Positions 11,519 through 21,232 of a stretch of 64,000 nucleotides of DNA are shown here, in pieces (positions within the stretch are counted from its first letter, which is position 1; every line of letters begins with the position of its first letter). Source of the DNA: Isoperla grammatica (Eukaryota; Arthropoda; Insecta; Plecoptera; Perlodidae). Location of the stretch: positions 55,111,221 to 55,175,220 of the forward strand of contig OX246740.1 in the NCBI GenBank assembly GCA_945910005.1, in the 5' to 3' direction. A model generated the notes under the pieces. That model was not told where the DNA came from. It ran no database searches and saw nothing but the letters and a program-made list of their open reading frames with translations. A program made the position numbers and the translations under genes.

Positions 11519-11884
11519 GGGAGTATTCACGTGACGTCACATCGGCCATATTGGAGGCCACCTATAGTACTATTTCAAGTTTCATTTAGCTGTCAATAGA
11601 AAACGAATAATATTGGTTATGGGGAAATATGACAAGTTTGAACACGTATATCCCCCGATAAAGTGTACGAAAATGATTATTGTATGCGTTTGTAAACGGT
11701 TAAAACAAAAATCGAGACAAAAGAGTTTGTTTATGTTGATTTTAAGTGATAATAGCGAAAAACAAAGTTAGAGAACAGTTGAATTTGCATCAAACGCCAG
11801 CTGAAACATAGAAACAATGAATTACCAATCACATGCCATTGTGGCCTCAAATGTGGCCACCATGCGCAATACGTGAATACACCC
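11519..11884. mobile_element. MITE family B, copy 1
   Basis: This 366-bp element starts GGGAGTATTCACGTGACGTC and ends in the reverse complement of GGGTGTATTCACGTATTGC; both sides are flanked by TA (11517-11518 and 11885-11886). Subterminal GAGGCCAC motifs extend the imperfect inverted ends to about 45 bp. It is about 90 percent identical to 15286-15672. There is no coding frame. TA targets are consistent with a Tc1/mariner-type non-autonomous family. Confidence 0.88.
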
Positions 11885-12387
11885 TATTAGTGAGTCAATG
11901 TGGACTATTGCGCAAGGAAAGTATATCGTACACGAAGACATTACCTTGTCGGGTTAATAAGTGAGTGAGGGAAACAACGGCATATAGACCACTGAAGGCG
12001 GAAGCTCTTTGTAAATCAAGTAGTATATTCACTCAATGCGGTAGTTGTATAATTACTAAGATTCCCCTTGATGTCTACTTGAATTCATACTATTATCATA
12101 CATTCAATATTGAACGATAGTTATAAAAAAAATAGGGAAGTCTCATCAATAATAAATATTCCTCAAAGCACCTAAAATTGGAAGATCATTATCTAAAAAT
12201 ACGGGCGGTATAATTTTTATATCTGAGAAGCGTATATTTCCAATTCTATTAGCATTTTATGTTTGAAATTTGGAACTTCTTGTTCCGTAATTGAAAAACG
12301 GCTCTTGACGTCATATCATGGTCATATGTCATGTAAACAACTGCCTCCTTGATGTATTCTTAATAATATCAATGATATTAAGTTGGA
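11885..12387. other. No gene seen
   Basis: AT-rich spacer between the family B MITE and a foldback element. It contains GCTCTTGACGTCATA at 12302-12316, the same CRE context seen again at 14392-14406. Nothing else is recognised. Confidence 0.5.
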
Positions 12388-12773
12388 CCAAAGATTACTG
12401 ACTAGAGAAGATGTTTCATTCATATGGGAATTCATCTGCGCGTGTCTGAGCGAAATTTTCTAAGTCCGACGTGTAGTTCGAATTCTCACCGCAAGAGTCG
12501 CTCTTCCAAAATTTAAAACTCAAGGTCCACTAAATCCCCTGTCACGTACTATCGATCTAGTAGACCTTGGATAACGGTAACAAAGTCAAACGCAAGGTCT
12601 ACTAGATCGCTAGTAGCCGCCAGGGTATTTAGTGGACCTTGGTCAAACGTGCAGAACTAGCGCTCCTTGCGTTGAGAATTCGTACTAGTGGTGAGACTTA
12701 GAAAATTTCGAAAAATTTCGCGCAGATATTTTAACACGGCGATGAAACATCTTCTCTAGTCAGTAATCTTTGG
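12388..12773. mobile_element. Foldback element with a nested palindromic MITE
   Basis: The outer arms begin CCAAAGATTACTGACTAGAG and end CTCTAGTCAGTAATCTTTGG. They continue inward as an imperfect inverted repeat (CTGCGCG, GAAATTTTCTAAGTC, CGAATTCTCA). At the centre, 12521-12641 is a second palindrome opening CAAGGTCCACTAAAT and closing ATTTAGTGGACCTTG, with an inner pair GATCTAGTAGACCTTG/CAAGGTCTACTAGATC. This reads as one MITE inserted into the loop of another, or as a serially folded element. No coding frame. Confidence 0.75.
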
Positions 12774-12911
12774 TTGGACATTTTACAATATCTAGGATGC
12801 AGTGACTTTCGAAAAATTTCGCGCAGATATTTTAACACGGCGATGAAACATCTTCTCTAGTCAGTAATCTTTGGTTGGACATTTTACAATATCTAGGATG
12901 CAGTGACTTTA
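12709..12911. repeat. 101-bp tandem duplication of the foldback right arm
   Basis: The stretch beginning CGAAAAATTTCGCGCAGATA at 12709 is repeated at 12810 with essentially no differences through GGATGCAGTGACTTT. It contains the right arm of the foldback element plus about 35 bp of flank, so the duplication is younger than the insertion. Confidence 0.93.
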
Positions 12912-13138
12912 CAACAATGTCTTTTTCTTCAGAAAATATATTTTGATACAGTATTTACCAAAACGTGTTTAAAATAATGCAATTATTTAACATATTGTTG
13001 TTAATTAATGTTAAGAAGTGTTCATTTACTAACTAGAAATAAATGTTGGTTCAGTTTAAGTCTTATGAGAGCAATAATCTACTAAAGGGTGGGATTCCAG
13101 TACTATTTGTATGATATAAAATTATTGTTTACTGACAT

Positions 13139-13331
13139 ATGACGTCAGAACCTTTTAATCACGAGCAAGATGGCGCAGGTCCGTTTCTGAGCGTGTTTTG
13201 ACAGCAATATCTTTGACTTGCTGTTAAAGCGATGTTAATGCACGTTTCGAGCCGAAACCAATTAGTTCCCGTTTATTTTAACTTGAGGTAACCAGTAAAC
13301 AAATAAAAAAAATGCGTGAGACTTCCCTATT
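13139..13331 (+). repeat. Dispersed 193-bp repeat, copy 2
   Basis: Direct copy of 9-201 with about five substitutions. It again starts with TGACGTCA followed by AAGATGGCG. Homology ends abruptly on the right at TTCCCTAT. Confidence 0.9.
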
Positions 13332-14715
13332 ATTACAATTTCTTAGTCATATTTAACACAAACGCAATCGTTATCGTTAATAATAATAATGAAAATAATT
13401 ATATGAAATATAAATAAATTTTACAAAAAAGAAGTTTTAAAAAACAATAAACGGCAGCTCTTTACTTGTAAAAAAATAATTGTTATAAGTTTGCACAATT
13501 TGCAACAATTAGAGGTTGTTTACTTGAACAAATTAATTGTTATAATATGTTTGCACTTGAATTCTGAAACGGTAAATTAATTCGTTATTACATTTTTTGT
13601 CATTAGTCCATTGTTTACTGAAGATTGAAAGCAACAATGTTAATATCGTTACTTTTCTTGTCCTGATTAACCATATTGGTAAAATTTTATCAAAAGCATA
13701 TTTTGAATTCGGTTTATTTATTTAGGTTGTTGGTAAAAATATATTTACACAAAGCTCCTAACGTAGTAGATATAAATAATAATTCTAGCAGATGTGTCAG
13801 GCCACGAAGTATACTTGAAAATAAAACCTCACATCCACATAACCGCATAAAGTCATCTCGAGTAAAAATATAAAAACCGAATCCATTATTCAGATAGAAA
13901 TGCATTTCACACTTCAACCACCATCTGCACCTTGAGTGGTTTCCTGTTCTCGCCGTCAATAACCATGATGCATTGCGATAAAGCATGTTCTACCTTGATG
14001 AAAACATTCGGGGTCACGTGACTGTTTTATGTCGACCGCGCTCACTCTTGGGGGGGGGGGGGGGGGGGGTTGGTTGTTGAAGCTCTCACATGCGCGCGCG
14101 AGAACAACTGTTGTAAGTCGCAACTTTTTAATATTTATTTGTAACCACTCTTGTTTTATGATTTAATGGATGGTGAAGAGGTCGGGATATTTTGAAGAGT
14201 GCTTCGGTCTATGACGTCATTGTGGTGAATGGTTTACAAGTTTATGGACGCGGAATAGGAAACATGCGTTAATTATTAATGTCTCTGAGAATATGTAAAT
14301 TATAGAGAGTTATTACTATAGAAACACGGGGAATATCCATTTTAGATTAAGATTTAAATAGTTAAGTTTTAGCTCTTGTATTTAGAAATAGCTCTTGACG
14401 TCATAAACAGCCTTGCTTATGAATTTACTATACTTGTCTGTGGCTGTCAAATACTTGACAATGCGATTTTCCTTCTGTTTTTTTTTTTTTAATTAGCGTA
14501 CTCATTGTTGCCGTTCTCAAACACACAAAAAATTCAATTCAAATCGAATAATTTGAACTTGGAAAATAACTTAGTTTTGCTAATGTAAGAAATAATTAAC
14601 CATACGTGTAGCCTAATTTAATTTAAATAACCCAGATAAAGGAAAAAGTTTTGTTCATTATAAAAATTTAAAAAATACATTAAACACTAATCATAGCGTT
14701 TAGTTGTCGCGTACA
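13332..14715. other. No gene; G20 run
   Basis: A run of 20 G occupies 14050-14069. Frames at 13676-13873 and 13714-13986 overlap on opposite strands and show no motif. Two CRE octamers lie at 14212 and 14396. No repeat boundaries were found. Confidence 0.5.
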
Positions 14716-15000
14716 TCCAAAAATATGTATAATCTGGATTCAACCGCCAGTCGGGGATAACTTTAAAACATTAAATCCAACTTCTACTTTATTGAGGTAG
14801 CAATTGATTTAAAAACGATATTCTATATACAGAAATATGAATACTAAAAAAATTGTTTTATAAAAACACAGACATATTCTGAAGATATCGTGTATTTAAT
14901 TACAACACCAATAGATCGCGTTGGAGTTCGTTATTATAATTAAGAGTGTTATTGGGTTTTATAGAGTAGCGAAGGCTAAAAAGCAACAATTTTTCAAATT
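14716..15000 (+). repeat. Dispersed repeat C, intact copy
   Basis: This segment is present in inverted orientation as two separated pieces, 18161-17979 and 17157-17055. Shared landmarks are CCAAAAATATGTATAATCTGG, GAAGATATCGTGT and CACCAATAGATCGCGTTGG. Here the two parts are contiguous, so this copy shows the uninterrupted arrangement. The short frame at 14921-15106 is the counterpart of a frame on the minus strand at 17139-16939; both start MEFVI and share KSVIGFYRVA. That conservation comes from the repeat, and no known protein family is recognised. Confidence 0.85.
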
Positions 15001-15285
15001 CACCCAGGGTTGTTCATTTTCCTTTGTATTCTTGCGTTTAAGAGAAACTGTAACTACTAAGTTCCTCCTCATTCTAAATACTTCAAATTTATTTCAAAAG
15101 CGTTAACAATACCATCGTGTAGTTTGCGAGAAAACTGATTAAAGTAAGTAGAAACACAAACCACGGCGGAGTGTATTTTTCAAAGTAAACCATTTACATA
15201 AAAACACCTGTACCTACTTAAAACACAGTGTTCACTGTCCGTCGTTACCATCGTAGGAGATGCATAATGTCTTAGGCAAAGTATA

Positions 15286-15672
15286 GGGAGTATTCACGTG
15301 ACGTCACATCGGCCATATTGGAGGCCACCTATAGTACTATTCCAAGTTACATTTAGCTGTCAAAATAAAACTAATAATATTGTTTACGGATTGTTTACGG
15401 ATACGGATTACGGGGAAATATGACAAATTGAACACGTATATCCCCCGATAAAGTGTACGAAAATGATTATTGTATGCTTTTGTAAACGATTTAAAGAGTT
15501 ATCGAGACAAGAAAGTCTGTTTATATTGATTTTAAGTAATAAGAGCAAACCAAAGTTAGAGAGCAGTTGAATTTGCATCAAACGCCAGCTGAAACATAAT
15601 AACAATGAACTGCCAATCACAAGCCATTGTGGCCTCCAATGTGGCCACCATGCGCAATACGGGAATACACCC
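15286..15672. mobile_element. MITE family B, copy 2
   Basis: This 387-bp copy of 11519-11884 is flanked by TA at 15284-15285 and 15673-15674. It starts GGGAGTATTCACGTGACGTC. It is about 20 bp longer because a short GTTTACGGAT motif is duplicated near 15387-15412. The region 15408-15620 contains a 70-codon minus-strand frame that is absent in copy 1 and so is not conserved. Confidence 0.88.
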
Positions 15673-15843
15673 TATTCGCGGAACAGATTATTATTTTACA
15701 ATTATTGAAACTAAGACCCGTATTCACAGTCGACTCCTAAACAACTGGCAATGAAAGGTCGCTAATCGCTAACCAATAATTGTATGCATGTTATTTTACA
15801 TATAAAAAGCAAAATCTCTGGCAACAATGCGAGGTATATTTTA

Positions 15844-16153
15844 GGCTACTAGCAACTTCAAAAGACAACAATAAAACAAATGAATTGAATCGATGGACAA
15901 ACAACAACCCGTCAAAAAAAATGTCTTCTGATTTTGGAAAACAAAACAAAAAACAAACAAATGCACACACAAAACTTTCACTTAGTCGTTGTCCATCATT
16001 CAAAATTTTAAATGGCAAGCAGTTACTATTGCTTCACTTGTTTTTATTTCTGTAGTTGCAATTTTATTATTTTGACAGCTGATTGTTTGTCCATCAGTTC
16101 AATTCATTTGTTCCGTTGTTGTAGTCCGGATGTGACGTCAGTTGCGGTTTCCC
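15844..16153. mobile_element. MITE family A, copy 2 (inverted)
   Basis: This 310-bp element is flanked by TA on both sides (15842-15843 and 16154-16155). Its GACGTCACATCCGG-type end lies on the right (as GTCCGGATGTGACGTCAG), opposite to copy 4, so it is inverted relative to that copy. The 91- and 75-codon frames here are opposite-strand shadows of the same foldback arms. It abuts the next element directly. Confidence 0.85.
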
Positions 16154-16182
16154 TATTGGTATTCACGTGACATCACGGACAT

Positions 16183-16598
16183 TGTTGGCGGTCATACTCC
16201 CGCACACTAGGTGTCATAGTTATGTTGGCGATCATACTCCCGCACACTAGGTATTATAGTTCTGTTGGCGGTCATACTCCCGCACACTAGGTATCATAGT
16301 TCCAACACATAGCGGCCATATTCGCGTGACGTCACATACATTGTTGGCGGTCATACTCCCGCACACTAGGTATCATAGTTATGTTGGCGGTCATACTCCC
16401 GCACACTAGGTATCATAGTTATGTTGGCGGTCATACTCCCGCACACTAGGTATCATAGTTCCAACACATAGCGGCCATATTCGCGTGACGTCACATACAT
16501 TGTTGGCGGTCATACTCCCGCACACTAGGTATCATAGTTATGTTGGCGGTCATACTCCCGCACACTAGGTATCATAGTTCCAACACATAGCGGCCATA
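16183..16598. repeat. Higher-order tandem array: 40-bp units in a 159-bp period
   Basis: The 40-bp unit starting TGTTGGCGGTCATACTCCCG occurs at 16183, 16223, 16263, then 16342, 16382, 16422, then 16501 and 16541. After each group comes a 39-bp spacer (CCAACACATAGCGGCCATA, then CGTGACGTCAC in the first two), so groups repeat at exactly 159 bp in a 3-3-2 pattern. The spacer carries a CRE, so each higher-order unit adds one. Confidence 0.95.
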
Positions 16599-16612
16599 AA
16601 TGCGTACACTAA

Positions 16613-16752
16613 GGGCGTATCGCAATGCTCTATTTTGACACTAGTCGACTAACCTAAGCCACTAATACAACAATTAATTATTGTTGTCATTAATTGTCAC
16701 TATTGTTGCATTAGTCGACTAGCTTCAAAATAGAGCATTTTGAGATACGTCC
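16613..16752. mobile_element. Harbinger-like MITE with TAA duplication
   Basis: This 140-bp element starts GGGCGTATCGCAATGCTCTA and ends in the near reverse complement (TAGAGCATTTTGAGATACGTCC). It is flanked by direct TAA at 16610-16612 and 16753-16755. A 3-bp TWA target and G-rich ends are typical of PIF/Harbinger. The inner arms share ACTAGTCGACTA. No coding capacity. Confidence 0.85.
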
Positions 16753-16888
16753 TAAGTACACAATATACTCATTTGATTGTCTTCAACAATGACTGAGTGT
16801 ACGGGAGTATGACCGCCAACAATATCCATGAAGTCACGTGAATATCAAGAGTACCAAGAATTCAATGCGTCGACTATGAAAACGGATC

Positions 16889-17041
16889 TAAGGTTGGAAT
16901 TCATAGTCGGCCCCTACACCTAGGGGCACCCATTGTTGCTATGGATTTGTTTTGTTTATGGGAAATAACATGGAAACAATTGTTACCTTAGCAACAATGG
17001 GCGCCCCTAGGTGTAGGGGCCGACTATGAATTCCAACCTTA
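16889..17041. mobile_element. Palindromic MITE family D, copy 1
   Basis: This 153-bp near-perfect inverted repeat opens TAAGGTTGGAATTCATAGTC and closes GACTATGAATTCCAACCTTA. Inner arms contain CCCTACACCTAGGGG. A second copy forms the centre of 18881-19155 and a left-end fragment lies at 17331-17381. A direct target duplication is not evident. Confidence 0.85.
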
Positions 17042-17054
17042 CTCTTGTAAACTT

Positions 17055-17157
17055 GGAAGAAAAATGGTTGCTTTTTAGCCCTTATCGCTACTCTATAAAA
17101 CCCAATAACACTCTTACTTATTAAAATAACGAACTCCAACGCGATCTATTGGTGTTG
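17055..17157 (-). repeat. Dispersed repeat C, distal half of disrupted copy
   Basis: Inverted match to 14898-15000, with CCAATAGATCGCGTTGGAGT and GTGTTATTGGGTTTTATAGA on the minus strand. The other half lies about 820 bp away at 17979-18161. The intact copy at 14716-15000 shows they were once contiguous. Confidence 0.82.
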
Positions 17158-17439
17158 TTCTGAAGCTCTCTGTAACCGACGTCGCGACGCTAGTTCACGT
17201 CTTGCCCGATAGATGGGGTTAATGTCCACGTTCCAGAGTAGTGTTCACCTACTAGGGGTAGTCTAGATAATAAAACCGTTCACAATCATTTGATTGTGAA
17301 CGGGGGAAGAAATAACTTTTGGGAAACATTAGAGGTTGTAATTCATAAACGGGCCCTACACCTAGGGGCACCCATTGTTGCATTGCATTGCATTGTTGCA
17401 TTGTTGCTAATCAGTTTTTATAACTGAATAGGATAGACA

Positions 17440-17470
<31 letters not shown>

Positions 17471-17568
17471 TGGATTTGTTTTGTTCATAAGAACTTAAAA
17501 CTGGACGAAGGAAATTTCAAATATTGCAATCATTACTGTTGTCATTAGGGAAACCAATTAATTTCTAA
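17158..17568. other. Insertion region: MITE D fragment, short palindrome, (AAAT)n
   Basis: This lies in the sequence separating the two halves of repeat C. It holds a near-perfect 26-bp palindrome at 17277-17302 (CGTTCACAATCA/TGATTGTGAACG arms), a truncated family D left end at 17331-17381, a CATTG/TTGCA simple repeat, and (AAAT)n at 17441-17470. Confidence 0.7.
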
Positions 17569-17715
17569 GGTCCAGTCTTACAATGTCCCAATAATTACTT
17601 ATTCATCGAATAATTTGTTTTCTCCATGACAATGACCAATCAAAATCCTTGAAATCCTCCAAATAGCTTAATTGCTACGAATAAATTTCTTATTAGGAGA
17701 TTGTAAGACCGATCC
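17569..17715. mobile_element. Harbinger-like MITE family E, tandem copy 1
   Basis: This 147-bp element starts GGTCCAGTCTTACAATGTCC and ends GGAGATTGTAAGACCGATCC, flanked by TAA at 17566-17568 and 17716-17718. The three-base TAA target and GG-starting inverted ends fit PIF/Harbinger. Confidence 0.87.
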
Positions 17716-17718
17716 TAA

Positions 17719-17865
17719 GGTCCAGTCTTACAATGTCCCAATAACTATTTATTCGTCGAAAAGCTTGTTGTCTCCATGGCAACCACCAATCAAAGCCCTT
17801 GAAATCCTCCAAATAGCTTAATTGCTACAAATAACTTTATTATTAGGAGATTGTAAGACTGGCCC
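17719..17865. mobile_element. Harbinger-like MITE family E, tandem copy 2
   Basis: Second copy, also 147 bp, separated from copy 1 only by a shared TAA and followed by TAA at 17866-17868. The two differ by several substitutions (for example GACCGATCC versus GACTGGCCC at the right end). The tandem arrangement is therefore not brand-new, or represents two insertions into adjoining TAA sites. Confidence 0.87.
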
Positions 17866-17978
17866 TAAGTCTTCAATGAAATTTTCTCCGGTTGGGTTAT
17901 CTTCTTTTATTACGTTTCGCAGCAGGAGGTGACAGGTCCAGGCTTCACTTGCGCTTTATGTACTATATTTACGTTTAA

Positions 17979-18161
17979 ATTAAACACACGATATCTTCAG
18001 AATAAATCTGTGTTTTTATAAAACAATTTATTTTGTATTCATTCATATTTCTTTATATAGAATATATCGTTTTTAAGTCAATTGCTACCTCAATAAAGTG
18101 GAAGTTGAATTAAATGTTTTAAAGTTATCCCCGACTGGATCCAGATTATACATATTTTTGG
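17979..18161 (-). repeat. Dispersed repeat C, proximal half of disrupted copy
   Basis: Inverted match to 14716-14900: on the minus strand it reads CCAAAAATATGTATAATCTGG through GAAGATATCGTGTGTTTAAT. The repeat is interrupted here and resumes at 17157 on the minus strand. Confidence 0.82.
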
Positions 18162-18880
18162 GGACTGACCGTGCTGTTAGTTGTGATTGTGTGGCAAAGC
18201 AACAACTGTGGAGGTAACGGGCTCAAACAATCATTTTATATAAGACACGTCCGTGACAAACTACACAATATAATATAATGTTATGCGTATATATGTTGAA
18301 CACTGTATTATGTTTTATGCTGACATACAGTTATAGTGAATTTCATAGTTATTTTCATAGTCATTTCATAGTTGTTCGTGTGAACATACACAAAATAATA
18401 TAAGAAAAACAAGATAAGAAAAAGAATAAGATATAAATTACTGTGGATGATGAAATGGGAAAGTAAGGATAATTATACGGTGTACACATATTCTTGGTGA
18501 AAATGACTTTATTGTTAACATCACTTTCGTTACACACTCCGTCACAATCCCACATATTATACATTTCATATTTTTTACAATTTAATTCATTCATATCTTT
18601 TAACTACAACACATTTTGTTATGTTCTAATTTTTTGTTGGTAAATTGGTGACTAATTTTATTTTATGAAACAAGTTTGTGCAGGGATTAAACATACTAAT
18701 CCGAAGCAAGATACTGTAGGTCTTACAGGAACCTTTTTACTAAATTTAGGTTCTGATCACACCTAAAACAAGTTTAATGGTTTCTGTTTTGGACCAACAG
18801 GTACAATCTTGTATGTTATCTCTTGTATATATGTTTATTGTATGTATCATGTTGTGTATGTTTCTAAATATACATATATA
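18162..18880. other. No gene; diverged repeat shared with 20.95 kb
   Basis: 18440-18600 resembles 20940-21060 in direct orientation. Both contain AATGACTTTATTGTT, then TTACACACTC and a CACAT-rich stretch, in the same order with indels. No coding frame is convincing; the 77-codon minus frame at 18594-18361 lies in this repeat and has no recognisable domain. Confidence 0.5.
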
Positions 18881-19155
18881 CACATAAAAAGTAAATAAGG
18901 AACAAAACGGAATAGAGGAACAGAGTAAAAAGAGAAAAGACTAGGATTGGAATTCATAGTAAGCCCCTACACCTAGAGGCACCCATTGTCGCTATGGATT
19001 TGTTTCCTTGATGGGAAATAACATGCAAACAACTGTTACCTTGATAACAATGGGCGCCCCTAGGTGTAGGGGCCGACTATGAATTCCAATCCTAGTCTTG
19101 GCTCTTGTTACTCTGTTCCTCTATTCCGTTCTGTTCCTTATTTACTTTTTGTGTG
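18881..19155. repeat. 275-bp palindrome centred on MITE D copy 2
   Basis: Arms of about 137 bp are symmetric around position 19018. The inner part is a family D MITE (GGAATTCATAGT, CCCTACACCTAG). The outer part extends the symmetry well beyond it through GAGGAACAGAGTAA and AGTAAATAAGGAAC. No net indel is needed to align the arms, only scattered substitutions. Confidence 0.9.
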
Positions 19156-19502
19156 TAGTTATCTTCTTTCTTTTCACACTTTTGTTTATTTTTGTTTCTA
19201 GATTAACCTTAATTTATGTCTATAACTCTACACAATATTGAAACTGCCCCCTTTCTCTTACAAATTTGTTACTTATTAATATTAATCATGCAATGCTAAA
19301 TATGCGAATTAATATTATGTATTAATGAAAGGAAAATGTCTATATTCGTTGTACCTCATATATTTACACACAATAATATACATATATCGTCGCAACTATG
19401 TTGGAAAATAACAATAACAATAATAAAATAACAATTATAATAATAATAATAACAATAACAATAATAAAATAACAATTATAAAATAACAATTATAATAATA
19501 AC

Positions 19503-19542
<40 letters not shown>

Positions 19543-20054
19543 TCATTACAGTTTTTTCAATTTCTATTATTACCTTAATTGTAGATTGTCTTGTTCTTTT
19601 TTCAATAGCACAGTTTTGTTATTCTTGATATGTATTTAATAATAATATTAATTATTTGATAATAATATTAATTATTTGATAATAATATTAATTATTTGAT
19701 AATAATATTAATTATTTGATAATAACAATAATAAATAAATAACAAGAATAACAAAACAACAAAAGCCACTACTGTGCTATTGAAAAAAGAACAAGGTAAT
19801 CTAAAATTAAGGTAATAACAGAAATTGAATAAAGTATTGTAATATAAAGGAAATATAAAAACAAAGTTAATGTAGTAGCAGTATGGTAGTATATGTATAC
19901 TTCTAACTTATTACTATATTACTACTGTATTATATAGTAGTATTAGTATATTATAACATAATTTTATTTATATATATGTCAATAAAATGTTCGATTGAAT
20001 GAAATATTGTAATATAATGTAAATATGGTGGTGTGGTATAATGGTAAATGTTCG
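19156..20054. repeat. AT-rich outer left arm of a composite inverted repeat
   Basis: This holds (AAT/AAC)n and (ATT)n tracts around 19409-19545, a 20-bp tandem repeat (see 19641), and sequences whose inverted counterparts lie right of the central palindrome. ACTCTACACAATATT (19228) pairs with 20848-20862, GTCGCAACTATGTTG (19388) with 20785-20799, and AAAGCCACTACTGTGCTATTG (19760) with 20692-20712. 19556-19640 is itself an inverted copy of 19740-19830. No coding signal. Confidence 0.75.
19641..19720. repeat. 20-bp tandem repeat, 4 copies
   Basis: AATAATATTAATTATTTGAT is repeated four times without change. Confidence 0.97.
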
Positions 20055-20648
20055 ATTGAATGAAATATTGTAATATAATGGTAATATAAAACAAAGTTAA
20101 TATAGTAGTAATATAGAAGTTAGTATAAATAAAATTTTAACAGTTGTGGGATGTTAGCATAAATCCTGGCCACGAAAGTATTAGTGTTTTAAATATATAT
20201 ATATTAAAACACTAAATAAAGCTTTCGTGGCCAGGATTTATGTCAATAAAATAAAAATAATTGCGGGTTATTCCGCCACGTCCTACCTCCATATTGTGCC
20301 AACGTTTCAGGAACCTTATGGATCCTATCCTCAGGGCGCAACTCTTGTTGAGTTGAGAGTTCGACGCCCTGAGGATGGGATCCATAAGGTTCCTGAAACG
20401 TTGGCACAATATGGAGGTAGGACGTGGCGGAATAACCCGCAATTATTTTTATTTTATTGACATAAATCCTGGCCACGAAAGCTTTATTTAGTGTTTTAAT
20501 ATATATATATTTAAAACACTAATACTTTCGTGGCCAGGATTTATGCTAACATCCCACAACTGTTAAAATTTTATTTATACTAACTTCTATATTACTACTA
20601 TATTAACTTTGTTTTATATTACCATTATATTACAATATTTCATTCAAT
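20055..20648. repeat. 594-bp near-perfect palindrome
   Basis: Arms of about 284 bp are symmetric around 20351.5 with a loop of about 26 bp. Checkpoints at the inner edge (TCAGGGCG 20331 with CGCCCTGA 20365), the middle (GGCCACGAAAGTATT 20168 with AATACTTTCGTGGCC 20521) and the outer edge (ATTGAATGAAATATTG 20055 with CAATATTTCATTCAAT 20633) give the same centre, so there is no net indel. In the parts I compared base by base I saw one mismatch. Each arm contains a smaller palindrome around TTAAATATATATATATTAA-type sequence. The pair of 77-codon frames on opposite strands is simply the palindrome read twice. Confidence 0.95.
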
Positions 20649-21232
20649 TTCTACCTCATTACCTCAATTTTAGATTGTGTTCTTCTTACAATAGCACAGT
20701 AGTGGCTTTTCTTGTTTTGTTATTCTTGATATTTATTTATTAATATCATAATTATTATTGTAATTGTTATTAATAACAACAACATAGTTGCGACTTTACC
20801 TTTTTATAGCTATAAACTAATAAGTTTGTGAGAAGTAGTTCCAATAATATTGTGTAGAGTTCTTCTATATAAATTAACGTTAATTTATATCAATGAGGCC
20901 ACCCCTTCCCATTGTATCATTATATCATTATATAATTGCGGGTGATGGAACGGGAAACTAGGGACTAATATAAGAAGTAAGCTCATTAAAACAATGACTT
21001 TATTGTTCCTTTACACACTCTACATACACATTCCACATTCATATTCATAACATTTTGTAACATCATATAAATAGAGATACATAACACAAATAAATACATT
21101 TTATAATTGAGATTGTTGCTAATACTATACATTGTATTGTATGTAATATTTGTGTATAACAATTGTATTATGTATATTATATATATTAAATATATATAAT
21201 ATATTATGTATATTATATATATTTGTAATATG
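20649..21232. other. Outer right arm of composite inverted repeat; no gene
   Basis: 20649-20885 pairs, with gaps, with segments of 19205-19835. 20940-21060 is a diverged direct relative of 18440-18600. 21120-21232 is TATA-rich low-complexity DNA leading into the satellite. Confidence 0.6.

Larger units (their letters stand above)
16158..16848. mobile_element. TIR element containing a tandem array and a nested MITE
   Basis: The left end, TGGTATTCACGTGACATCAC followed by GGCGGTCATACTCCCGCACACT, is matched by the right end as its reverse complement (TACGGGAGTATGACCGCC then CACGTGAATATCA). This gives inverted termini of about 53 bp. The left terminal sequence has been tandemly amplified inward (16183-16598) and a Harbinger-like MITE sits at 16613-16752. 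The end motif TATTCACGTGAC is shared with family B, suggesting related mobilisation. Confidence 0.8.

Noticed and set aside
17441..17470. Telomeric or centromeric repeat
   Set aside because: This is (AAAT)n; no TTAGG or TTAGGG arrays were seen anywhere in the window.
20212..20476. Three similar 76-77-codon frames on both strands
   Set aside because: They are the same sequence read from the two arms of a palindrome, so their mutual similarity is not coding conservation.
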